From assembly GCA_029747015.1 (NCBI GenBank), contig JAKOGI010000079.1, positions 1,171,001 through 1,235,000 of the forward strand: a stretch of DNA of 64,000 nt. The letters run 5' to 3'. The stretch comes from Carnegiea gigantea (Eukaryota; Streptophyta; Magnoliopsida; Caryophyllales; Cactaceae). Position 1 is the first letter of the stretch. Each line of letters opens with the position of its first letter. The notes beneath the pieces were generated by a model. It did no database searches. It saw nothing but the letters and a program-made list of their open reading frames with translations, and was not told the origin of the DNA. The position numbers were made by a program, and so were the translations under genes. This document shows, piece after piece, positions 1-10,100 of the stretch.

Positions 1-903
1 AGTATTTGTCACGTTCTTCTCTGCATATTGTGCATATAAGGAATTGAACTTGGTGCAATAGATTCTAGAAACCAGTCTAGTAAAATTGATTGAGCATTTT
101 GAGTGCATAAGGTGCTTATTTGTTTAAAATATTGCCATGTTTGAGAGTCCTAATGAGAGCAAGGAAGTGTAAATAAGCGTAGTATGAATAATTCACATAT
201 GTATTTTTCTATTTTGATAAAAGAAAGGATTTAGAAGGGCATTTTTAATAAATCAATATTTATTTTTATTTTATTTTAATAAATAACTTTACTCCTTGCC
301 TCCTTAGCGTGCAACCTAGGTGTTTGGTGGTTTCCACAAGAGAGACCATGGTTTGTGCGTGTATAAATTTGCCCATAAAAAAATACGACTTTACTCCTTA
401 GTTTTATTTGCTCTTTACTAGAGTCTTTTAAGCAAGGGTAAGGGGAGTAGCTACTCTTGTTTACTCCTCCGTAGTCCCCTCTTCCAAACGAGCTCTTGGT
501 TTTATCAAATTTGCCTGATTTGAAGATTCCTTGCATGGGCGCTACCAGTGGAAATGGGAGAGAGCATAGTATGTTTGGGACAATATGTATAAAATCCAGT
601 TCCTTTATATCTATATGTGTGTAAAATAATTTCTTTGCCCTATGCTTGAATTTATTGGCATAAATGCAGCTGAAGCTTTTCTGTGGATCGATGTTGGTGT
701 ATATGTTCAACATGCAAAGGGTATGCTATGCTTTGATTGGAATTTTGAAGCTAAAGTAAATTTTGAGTGCCTAGAGTGCAAGTTTAATTTCCGAACATGA
801 TTTAATTGCTCATCAGGCTTGCCTATCTTTTTTAAGTTCTATACATGTATTTAATGGAACTTTAGACTTTATCTACTATTTGGAGAATTGACAAGAGGCT
901 TTT
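1..903. other. Non-coding flank, probably intron of NTH1 copy A
   Basis: No exon with family similarity is visible on either strand. The stretch is AT-rich. It precedes an LTR element that in turn precedes the third exon of NTH1 copy A, so the simplest reading is that it is the left part of that gene's second intron and that exons 1 and 2 lie to the left of the window. It contains one internally deleted SINE copy. The exon 1 pattern seen in copy B (an [12 protein letters not shown] start) was searched for by eye and not found. Confidence 0.5.
298..387 (+). mobile_element. tRNA-related SINE, internally deleted copy
   Basis: The unit reads like the two other SINEs in this window (12552-12660 and 49471-49578), which lie in the opposite orientation. 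It shares the segment TGGTTTCCA..AGAGAGACC, then a GTGTATAAATTTGCCCAT end followed by an A-run. The B-box part present in the other copies is missing. The copy is flanked by a 12-bp direct repeat ACTTTACTCCTT at 286-297 and 388-399, as expected for a target-site duplication made by LINE-type retroposition. Confidence 0.65.
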
Positions 904-1289
904 TGATGTAGGACGCTCTAAGAGCAATTCCCACACCGAGAAAATTCACTCAAGAACTTTCAATTTAATTCAATATCGATTCTTATTCATAATCTACCTT
1001 CTTGAATTACATAAAGGGATTTATATAACAAAGATGCTAACTAGTGTTAGGAAACCTAAATGATAAGATATAAGTTAGAAAAGGATAAAAATATATAACC
1101 TAATATTATTCTAATACACTAGGAAACTAAATCTTAATAAAATATCACTAAATATCTTTATTCTGACCATCCTAAAATATGCTTAAAAATAACCTATGAA
1201 AATAATAAAAAAATACAAAAGATCTCCAATGTCAAAATATTGTAATTTCCTAAATCTTTTTACCCATTCTTTACTCTTATCCTGCATCA
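904..1289 (-). repeat. 3' LTR of the RRM-carrying element
   Basis: Terminal direct repeat of 386 bp. On the element strand it starts TGATGCAGG and ends CTACATCA. It matches 2590-2975 along its whole length with about 20 substitutions and no obvious indel. Confidence 0.92.
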
Positions 1290-1298
1290 TTCTCCCCT
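1290..1298 (-). other. Polypurine tract
   Basis: On the minus strand AGGGGAGA lies directly upstream of the 3' LTR, which is where plus-strand DNA synthesis is primed in LTR elements. Its position agrees with the LTR boundaries set by the TG..CA ends and the target-site duplication. Confidence 0.7.
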
Positions 1299-1400
1299 GG
1301 TTGGAAAAAACTGGTCCTTGAGTTTTGAAATGCAGCAAAATTGAAGATGAAGAAGTCAAAATTGATTTGACTTCAATATAGATTTTTTTAATCTCACTTC

Positions 1401-2270
1401 TCAGAATATTCTCGAATGATAGTAACCATGTAAACATCGAATGACGTTCAATCTTCTTAAAAAAACCCTGCCGAATGAAAAAGTCAACATGTGCAAAGCT
1501 CCTTGGGTCACTCTAGTCTCTCCTGGCAGTCGGCCCAAATCCGTCCGTACTTGCTCATCCTCTTCATTTGCTTGGACATCATCTTTGTCAACCTCCTTTT
1601 GAAAAGCTTCATCAGTAAGATCTAGAGTGGATGATTCCTTTTTAAGTGTCTCATCCACATAAGATTGAGAGTCAACCCAAGGAAGATAACGATTTTCATT
1701 TTCGGACAACAAATTGCATGAAACATTGGTGTCTAAGACTTGGTGGGGTTTTGTCAGCTCGACTTCTTCTTTGCTAGACTCCTTTTCGAAGATTTTCTCC
1801 TTATCGTCCTTTATGAACGCTCGCCTATAGTTTGCATCAGAGTAGGCGGGATGTTCCTCATCTAAATAACAATTCCGCGGTCTTGTGTAACACCTTGAAG
1901 ATGAAACTCCATAATCATTAGTGGGAATTCTCCAAGGTATCAAAGGAGCTCTAGGAGGTCTGTAGTCCAACATATGCCTAGGGATGTAAGGCTTACATCT
2001 ACATATGACCTCACTAGTAAAGTAAAGATCTAACTCACAACAACCTTCATAAATATGACGACCTTGAAGCTTGCAAAAGGCATTACCAGCATCCCTATGT
2101 GAGTAGAAATTCACTCGAGTATAAAAATCACCCATTGTTTGGAATCTAGCAATCTTTTCCACTTCCCCATAACGGGAGAAAACTTGGTATAAAAGATTTT
2201 TTGTAACAGGGAGTTCTTTGTCATGGATGATGACAAATAAAGCTCGATGATGTTTTTCACACCAGGCCAT
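1401..2270 (-). CDS. RRM protein related to polypyrimidine-tract-binding proteins, carried by an LTR element
   Basis: An intact 289-residue frame, the only one of length in the element. Residues about 10-85 form one RNA-recognition motif: a first beta strand LFVIIHD, a helix NLLYQVFSRYGEVEKI, and an end KLQGRHIYEGCCELDLYF. This last segment is close to the LQGRNIYDGCC signature of plant polypyrimidine-tract-binding proteins. The rest (about 110-289) is polar and acidic and I recognise nothing in it. Host PTB proteins carry several RRMs, so this is a one-domain fragment. It sits where gag would be. The sequence shows an open frame and the RRM; capture from a host gene and any RNA-packaging or splicing role are inference. 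The last 35 residues or so may be read-through of non-coding sequence. Confidence 0.75.
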   Translation of the reverse strand: MAWCEKHHRALFVIIHDKELPVTKNLLYQVFSRYGEVEKIARFQTMGDFYTRVNFYSHRDAGNAFCKLQGRHIYEGCCELDLYFTSEVICRCKPYIPRHMLDYRPPRAPLIPWRIPTNDYGVSSSRCYTRPRNCYLDEEHPAYSDANYRRAFIKDDKEKIFEKESSKEEVELTKPHQVLDTNVSCNLLSENENRYLPWVDSQSYVDETLKKESSTLDLTDEAFQKEVDKDDVQANEEDEQVRTDLGRLPGETRVTQGALHMLTFSFGRVFLRRLNVIRCLHGYYHSRIF

Positions 2271-2574
2271 AGGTGTAACAGCTTGTTAACAGTAGCAACA
2301 AATAGCAACAGGTGAACAAAAATGGCATTTGTTGAGAAGAATTTTGACAAGTAACCTAGTTGGCAGCAACTGGGGGGTTGGACAGCGCTTGGTGATTGGC
2401 AGATTTGGGTGGTCTGCTTGGTGGTGGTTGTTGGCTGGGTTGCGTGTGGTCTAGGGTTTGGGCTGATAGGTTTTGCCCCCCTTTTTACTAGAATCTGATG
2501 AGGAGGGAAAGAGAGTTGAACGTGAATAGGCAAAAAGAACGGGAACTCAAAGGACAGCGGAAGAGATCGCAAAG

Positions 2575-2586
2575 GCTCTGATACCA
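2575..2586 (-). other. Primer-binding site (initiator Met tRNA type)
   Basis: The minus strand reads TGGTATCAGAGC three to four bases inside the 5' LTR. This is the standard plant LTR-retrotransposon primer-binding site complementary to initiator methionine tRNA. It fixes the element's orientation. Confidence 0.88.
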
Positions 2587-2589
2587 ATT

Positions 2590-2975
2590 TGATGTAGGAC
2601 GCTCTAAGAGCAATTCCCACACTGAGAAAATTCACTCAAGAACTTTCACTTTAATTTAATATCGATTCTTACTCGTAATCTATCTTCTTGAATTACATAA
2701 AGGGATTTATATAACCAAGATGTTAACTAGTATTAGGAAACCTAAATAATAAGATATAAGCTAGAAAAGGATAAAAGTATATAACCTAATATTATCCTAA
2801 TACACTAGGAAACTAAATCTTAATAAAATATCACTAAATATCTTTATTCTGACCATTCTAAAACATACTTAAAAATAATCTACGAAAATAATAAAAAAAT
2901 ACAAAAGATCTCCAATATCAAAATATTTTAATTTCCTAAATCTTTTTACCCATTCTTTACTCTTATCCTGCATCA
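2590..2975 (-). repeat. 5' LTR of the RRM-carrying element
   Basis: Terminal direct repeat partner of 904-1289. It is followed on the element strand by a short AATT spacer and then the primer-binding site. Transcription of the internal frame would start in this LTR. Confidence 0.92.
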
Positions 2976-3173
2976 CTTTTAACTTAGACAAACTTTTCTC
3001 TGAGAAAGGTAGTCTGAATTCATCTGCTCTGAGTGAATGCGGGGATTTGATTTCAACGTCATATGTGCAATGGAAATTGTCTGTTTGCCTCAAACAAACC
3101 TTTTTATATTTGATTGTGTGTATCTTCTGTAAAAAACAAATAAATCATCTAATACTTCCATTTACTGATGCAG

Positions 3174-6100
3174 CGTTCTGCCCTACCTGATATTGAAGAT
3201 TTTGCATTTCAAAATCCAACCGCAGCATCAACAAAAGGTGAGTGTTTGAGTTTTGTTCATGGAAGATGTTTGCCAAAGTTGTTTATGCTCAGGATGTGCT
3301 CCTCTTTCCAAAGCTTATAGTTTATGATGTTATCATGTGCTCTAATAATCTGGATATTTGGATCATTTCACATTTCTGATCAAAGCCATTGTTTTTAGGG
3401 GATTCAAGTCCTATTCCTCCAGCGACTCCGGTGCAGATTAGAGTTGCTACTTCTGTAAAGTGTGAAGGTAAAGTGGTACTTGCGTGATGAATCTTGGAGA
3501 CATTTTTTACTGATGTCTTGTAAGATGGCTGATTCTGGGAATTAGGTTGCCTCAATCAATATGAGAGATCCCTCCAATTTCATAGATGCCAGAAGCCGGA
3601 TGTGATGGCTTCTTGCATGCAAACTCATTAAAGCTCTCCTACGAAAATTTATTGGCAAGATCAATTGTTCAATATGAGAGTAGTTCTTATTATTTGCTTC
3701 AGCTGGACCTCCTGACAACTGGGAGAAGGTGCTTCAGGGGATTCGTGACATGAGATCTTCTGGAGATGCACCCGTAGATTCCATGGGATGTGAAAAGGCT
3801 GGCAGTTTTCTTCCCCCGAAGGTATGATGTTTTCTGCCTAGTCGTCTTCTGTTGTGAGTTTTAAGCAGACATCTATTTTATGAGCCCAAACATCCAGTCC
3901 CACATTGCTGTTAAGCATTTAGTTAACCAACATCCCCTTTCATATTAGTTTAGAATATGTTCTGGGTAGATTCATTTAGGTAAATCCCTGCCAAATTTTC
4001 CAATGTTTAACATGTGAAGAAAAGAAATATTAATGAAGACTCTGTGAGATAATAGTTCTCAATGTGCTGAACCAAAGTTCAGAAAAATATAGTTTGAGAC
4101 TTTGAGTATTCCTCAGTACGTTTTGCCCCCTTTCGGTTTTGCTCTCTTTTTTCTTTTTTTGTTTTTGGTTTTTTTTTGGGGGGGGGGGCAATATGGTGCA
4201 GAATTAATGTGCTTCCAAACTTCTTGCTGTCAATTTGGATCACAACTTTATGTTCCCTAGTGCTGGAAATCCTGTATGGTAAAGATTCCTATTAACTTTG
4301 GCTTTTCTTCCAGGAGAGACGATTTGCTGTCCTCGCTTCTGCGCTTTTTTCAAGCCAAACCAAGGATCAGGTTACTCATGGTAAGTTCAGGTTCTCAAAA
4401 AAATTTCAAGTAATGAATGTTAAGTGATCTAAGACAATTAGGCAAAACTAAGTCAGGAGCACTTGTTTGTAGTGAAATAGTTGCTTATTATGTTTATTTT
4501 CTTGAAAACTGTGCTGGTGATAGAAGATGTATGGTCGTTCTTGGATTGTCTGTCTTTATAAAATTATTCCTCTGATTGGGAATTGTGGGAGTAGCGACAA
4601 GAAGTTTCCTTCTACATTGTATATTTCTTGTTCTCACATTTTGCTTCATTCTCATTCTGCGATGCCAAGGATTGATGCACCACTTACTTACGAACACAGA
4701 CTCTGAGAGTCTTGCATTTATCTCGGTGGTATGTTCAAATTGGAACGTCATTTGGTATGTTGGTGGTAATAGTTCATTTGCACCATTTCCTATTCCACTC
4801 TCCAATTGCTTTTTTCTGTTTCAATTTTGTGAGATAGTCTAATCTTCAATGCTGATTTTGGTCATTTAGCGGGACAAGAAGAATCAGTTTAACTTTAAAG
4901 TGGGAAAGATTGATGGGCTGCTGTTAGGCCAGCATTGCTTTATTTTACTGTGCGCCGCTAGTTAATTAAAACTTAAATTTGTTTAGCCTCCTAAGAATAT
5001 TGGTGGCTGATATTAGGACTTCAGTGGATAACAAGGAAAGATAGAAGTAGGAATGAAGTGCTTAGATATGTATGATCTTTTGTCTAGCTGCGTAAGTACT
5101 GATTCAGTTCTCTTGATTTGCTGTTTCTTCACTATTGAGGTGAATTAAGTCCCTTCGCCCCCCCCCCCCCCAACAAAAAAAAATCTGCAGGAGCAATTCA
5201 ACGTCTTTTGGAAAATGGACTGCTTGATCCTTATGCCATTGACAAAGCTGATGAAGGGACCATCAAGACATTGATCTATCCAGTAGGTCTTTCGATCTCT
5301 TGAGATGGAAGCACTTTTTAATGATTTATAGTTGGTTTTACTTTTAACTTAGTTATGGTTGGTCAGTGTCGGTCCAGGGGTCTATGATTTTCTTCCCTGC
5401 TATCTTTTATTAAGTCATTTCCATTTTGTAATATTCCTCATTGGTCAACTTAGCATAGCGTGTCAAACGAACTTGTTGTGACATCAACACGATAACAGGT
5501 GGGATTCTACTCCAGGAAGGCCAGTAACTTGAAAAAAATTGTGAAGATCTTGATAGCCAAGTATGAGGGAGATGTTCCAAGCTCACTGGAGGAGTTGCTC
5601 CAACTTCCTGGGATAGGACCGAAGATGGCTCATTTGGTATGTTAGTTCTCAGTGCCTCAGTGGCATTGCTTGAATTGCTGATTTACTAGTCCATGTCCTT
5701 GTGCAGGTTATGAATGTTGCATGGAATGATGTACAGGGAATTTGCGTTGACACTCATGTTCATCGTATTTGCAATAGACTAGGATGGGTGTTTCGGGCTG
5801 GCACTGGACAGGTAAACTCTTCTCAGAATACTCTGACTCGCCCCCCCCCCCCAAGCCCCAAGAGAAAAGAAAATATTCTATATTCCTGTTTCCTCATCTT
5901 ATTTCCAATTTTTATTTTTATTTTTATTTTCATTCAAATGCTAGACTAAAGTCCAATGTAATTGTTGAAGCAAATATTGCATTTGTTTTACCTTGTTACA
6001 GACATACGCATGTATGGATTTGACCTATAATTGTCAGGTACTTTCACGGAAAGTACTTAGCTTGAAATTTACATGCTAAATGTCCCGTACGCAAGATTAA

Positions 6101-8490
6101 TGTGTCTCAAATGTTGAATAACAGAGACTTATGGGGATCACACCTCAAAGGTGGCAACTGGAAAAGAATATCAATCGGTTACTTTTCTTCGCTGTGAATA
6201 GTGAGAAATTGAAACATGTATCATTTTGGAAATATCCATTTTCTTCTTTCTTCCTTCCATAACCCTCTTTTGGGTCTGGTTAGAATTTATGACTTGGGAT
6301 TGGAGTGCATAAATGCAGTGAAAGCCCAGTGATGTGTGTCAACTTTTTACTGGTGAGTCCCTACCTTTTACTGCTGTTGAACCCCTAGATTAGGCTCAGG
6401 TATGTTATTGACTGGCCGACCACCCATATTTTTAGTGGGCTTCTAACGGCCCTTGGTGTTATAAGCCATGGGCTGGCCTTTGCAATTAGAATCAAATAGA
6501 TGATTGAAGCATAAAGCTGAAAAAATGTGAACTGCACTAGTGGTCTGTTCTTGCTGTCATTACTCTTGGGCCATTCAGTGGTTTTAAGCTTGATAATTTC
6601 AGTGTGAAAAACCAAAGGTGGAACATGATATTCTGCATTGTCTCTCACACACTAACCCCCTGCCCCCTCCTCAAAAAAGGGCTGATGCTGGGTCTCTTAA
6701 AAGGTCTCTCTGCTTGTAGAGGTGAGGCTGCCCCCTTCTAAAGCTCTCTGACTTGGCAAGACTGGGTTTTGTTGTATAATCTGCTTTTTCTCCGAAAGAC
6801 TAACACAATCCATTATGGCTTCTATATGTGCAATTTTAGGTAATTTTTTTCCCCTTCTCATGTCAGAAAACTTCAACACCAGAGGAAACAAGGGAGGCAT
6901 TGCAGAAGTGGCTTCCGAAGGAGGAATGGGTCCCCCTAAATCCACTTTTGGTAAGTTCAATGCTTGTCCACGTCAATTTCAAATACCATTACAGAAGTAT
7001 GTTTTATCTTGTATTTCTATGTGGAAGAAAACCCCGGAGATGAAAGTCAACTGTTTACACCCTGGATGAATGGCTGTGGATTATGTTCTTTCACCAGACT
7101 TATCAGTGACTGCAGTTATCCTATTTATGTGAAGTTAAAAGAACACAGAATGCCTTTCTGGTTTCCCTCATCTACTATATTGGGAATTGATATCTGCTAG
7201 CGCATGCCCTCTTAAGTCTTACCATAATAGCACCTTTGCCTTCCTTCCAACTAGGGCCCCTTGGTTCAGGTCCTGGGGGTAGCATATCTTCTGGTTTGGG
7301 ATTATGCTGAGGACTGAATGGTGAGGCCTGGTTCTCCTGCTTCCCCCCTCTCCAGCCCATTATCAGCCTCATTGGGATGCCATTCACAGGGGCCCCCCGG
7401 GGGGGGGGTCCCAGGGGGTGGGTACCCCGCCCCCCCCAAAAAAGGAAAAAAAAGTAAAAAGAAGAAAGAAAAGAGGTAGGTATCTGTTAAAGTTTATAAT
7501 TTTATACTGTCACAGTGTCACACAATTTATCCGGTTTTTGGACCACTAGAAGAGTCATTACCAGGCTGCTTTTACAGCTCTGGATAATGATGTACTATAG
7601 GGAAAACATGTTGCAAACAATCATTTGCTTCTTTTGCTGACAAGTAACGGGCAGGCAGGGCCTTTCTAATTTAGGATAGTTCTCTCCAATTTCTCTTTGT
7701 ACAGGTAGAGCTGCTACGTGTGAAATCCCCTTGCCCTGCCTTCAGTGGGGCTTTGGAATTTTGACTTGAAGTGGTTTACTGCCAAAACAATACTATATTG
7801 CACAGAAGATGAAAACCAATAGACATGATTAGAGATTACACTACAATGCCTTACCAGTTCTTAATTCATCAAAAAATGTTCTTCGCAATTCTTTTTTGGT
7901 CGGTCTCTTGGATCGGTGTCTTTGCTGATAGGGCTGAGTCTATCTATATCTGGATCTCGCAAGCCATGTTAAAGCGGGATCATAAATGGAGGGGGATGAT
8001 AATGGTAACATCCAAGTTCTAGTATGGGTCCTACCTTAGCAAGTTTGGAATTATCCAGATGTAAGCATGTTACTATGCAAGTACAGAGACCTCTATAATC
8101 AGAGATTGTATGGAGAATTGGAGATCATTAAAGTGCTGAAGAAACTGCCTTGAGCCTCAGATTATGTTCTCACCAGACTTTGACATCAAATACTGAGTTT
8201 GACTGTACACTGTTCTAGCTGTTTCTTTCTTCCGGGTCTCTCAATGCCTCACTGTTATAACCTACATTCATATCAGAAGTGCACTAATGATGCCGGCATA
8301 ATTTGTGCGAATAAATTTGACATTTCTGATGATGGATATTCGACAGGTAGGATTTGGGCAGATGATATGCACACCATTGAGACCACAGTGTGACATTTGC
8401 AAGGTGAATACCCTCTGTCCATCTGCTTTTAAGGAGAGCTCTAGCCCTTCATCCAAATCTAAGAAACCCTTGAAACGGGAAAATCTATAG
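3174..8490 (+). CDS. NTH1: Endonuclease III homologue (NTH1), copy A, 5' end outside window
   Basis: Bifunctional DNA glycosylase/AP lyase of base-excision repair that removes oxidised pyrimidines; plant members act in chloroplast and nucleus. Visible exons: 3174-3237, 3399-3467, 3703-3821, 4314-4380, 5191-5282, 5499-5636, 5707-5811, 6867-6950, 8347-8490. They join in one open frame of 293 residues ending in TAG. The helix-hairpin-helix LPGIGPK carries the catalytic Lys, and VDTHVHRI carries the catalytic Asp. The C terminus has the four [4Fe-4S] cysteines spaced C-x6-C-x2-C-x5-C ([17 protein letters not shown]). The exons match copy B (10101-15001) one for one, so this copy lacks exons 1-2 here. 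These probably lie left of the window, with an LTR element in the intron between. No frameshift or early stop is seen; whether a full-length transcript is made is unknown. Confidence 0.88.
5158..5183 (+). repeat. C14/A9 homopolymer tract
   Basis: A run of 14 C, then AAC and nine A, ending 7 bases before the splice acceptor of the exon at 5191. It forms part of the pyrimidine tract region of that intron, so a length change here could affect splicing. Confidence 0.85.
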
Positions 8491-8822
8491 TACAGTTTGT
8501 TTGTCACCTGTGACATTACGATATCCTTGGAGAATTGCCCCTTTTGCTTTGCATTTGGCCTTGGAAAATCATTTTGTAGCCTGTTCTATTCTGTAAGAGG
8601 AGCCTCACAAAACTGTGGTGGTTTAAATGGCTGACTTTGAAAGCAAGTTGTAATATGTTAGGATTCAGGGTACATTTTGCTCTCCCGGGCTGCACAAATG
8701 CATGATGTATATTGGCACTATATTGGTACTGGGCATTATTTATGCAATGGAGTAAAATATATGGAGATCTGCTTCCTGCCATGTAGCCTTTTTCATGTCC
8801 ATTCTTGTATTTACAGCTTATG

Positions 8823-8853
8823 TCCCCCTCCCCCTCCCCCTCCCCCTCCCCCT
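8823..8853. repeat. (TCCCCC)n microsatellite, G-quadruplex-prone
   Basis: Five consecutive C5 blocks separated by single T. The minus strand therefore has five G5 blocks with one-base loops, a strong G-quadruplex pattern, and the plus strand could form an i-motif. It lies about 335 bp after the stop codon of NTH1 copy A. Confidence 0.9.
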
Positions 8854-9878
8854 CTCTTTTCCCCTTGAGTAGGTAGATTAACCAGTTGTAATGCCATCTA
8901 AATATGGGTGATAAACTCTTAAAGTTGGAAGTTCAGTTTTCTCCAACTATGGCTGTACTTGTGATGTCTAGCTCTTTGCCTCTTCAACTGATAATCTTAT
9001 AGATTTCTTGAAAAGATGACAACTTGAATAGGACAATCTCTTTTTTTATTTTCCATCACTAGGGAAAAGAATTACCTAAGATAGGATACATGGATGGCAA
9101 AGCAACACTAGCAATTGTTAAGTAAGTTCATTGGCCTAACCATGCTGGGGTCCAATCTGACCATGTAAACCTGATTGGTGGAGTTGAGGTACCTTAATGG
9201 ATATTTGGGGTCTACAATAGAAACCAACTCAAAATCATATAGACTTCAAAGCTCTTTAGATCAGTGCAACTTCTGGTTCAATCCTGGTGAACTCATTGCT
9301 TCAATTTTACTTATCCTAAATAATCTCTCAAAATTATCGGACTTTGATCGACTAATGCTTGAATATTCAAAAAGGTTGGTTACCACAATTCAAATCTTCT
9401 TTTTCATACAAGTTTAGTGAGATAATGAAACTTGAGGACTACTAAAGACTATTTACCTCCATCCCACTTTTTTCATACTAATTGACTTCTCAAATCAAAT
9501 TTATTCAATTTTGACCGATTATTACAAACACATATGATAGATCTTGATGTTGGAATGATAATATATAACTTTTAGACATGCATTTTCCATTGATCAAATT
9601 TAATTTAAAATTTGGGATTGTTTATTGATAATCATGGTAAAAATTTTGTTTCATTGACCAATCGAAGTCAATATAGGAGGATAAAAATGAGATTAAAAAA
9701 ATGTTTACATAATTTTAAAAAAAAAAATTGTCGTATTTACATCACAACCACAATAATTTTGCACCAGTTTATGAGTTTGCTTTCTTATTTATTTTTCTTT
9801 TTAATTGTACCTTATAACCTACTTCTTTTATTCACTCTAAAAGAATAAACTACGATTGTCTATTAATCAACCTATCCT

Positions 9879-9910
9879 CCCCCCCCCCCCCCCCCAAAAA
9901 AAAAAAAAAA
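9879..9910 (+). repeat. C17A15 homopolymer junction
   Basis: Seventeen C followed directly by fifteen A. It is the longest member of a recurrent C-run/A-run motif in this window. Confidence 0.9.
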
Positions 9911-10100
9911 GAAAGCGAGAGGGAGACAGAAAACTGATAAAAAAATAATAAATTTAAATGTGTGCGCCCAAAAACAAACACGTCAGTTGCTCATGATGCA
10001 AGGCGCTCATATGCCCACAATACAGCCTTGCCATAAAACAAAGGGAGTGAGAGGCTTGCCAAATTACAATTGCAATGATCTTTCTTAGAAAGCCAATGAA

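Larger units (their letters stand above)
904..2975 (-). mobile_element. Non-autonomous LTR retrotransposon carrying an RRM gene
   Basis: The element is complete and lies on the minus strand. Two 386-bp LTRs (904-1289 and 2590-2975) both run TG..CA and differ at about 20 sites by eye (about 95% identity). The flanks carry a matching 5-bp duplication CTTTT (899-903 and 2976-2980). A primer-binding site matching the initiator-Met tRNA 3' end lies next to the 5' LTR at 2575-2586, and a polypurine tract abuts the 3' LTR. The 1.3-kb interior has no gag, protease, integrase or reverse transcriptase. Its only long frame is an RRM protein (1401-2270). Just before the polypurine tract the minus strand reads CTCAAGGACCAGTTTTTTCC, which resembles the extreme 3' end of plant Ty3/gypsy coding regions, so a gypsy-derived origin is likely but inferred. 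Confidence 0.9.
8491..10100. other. Spacer between the two NTH1 copies
   Basis: Holds the 3' flank of copy A and the presumed promoter of copy B. Contents: a (CCCCCT)n tract at 8823-8853, a long AT-rich part (9400-9870), and a C17A15 tract at 9879-9910. No coding frame with family similarity. No clear TATA box could be assigned for copy B. Confidence 0.6.

Noticed and set aside
7381..7460. Very GC-rich block suggesting a CpG island or foreign insertion
   Set aside because: It is a pile of G and C homopolymers inside an intron, like the other runs; no gene or element ends.
9455..9690. Possible Stowaway-like MITE (CTCCATCCCAC at one side, AGGAGGATA at the other)
   Set aside because: The ends pair over only a few bases and TA duplications are not clear.
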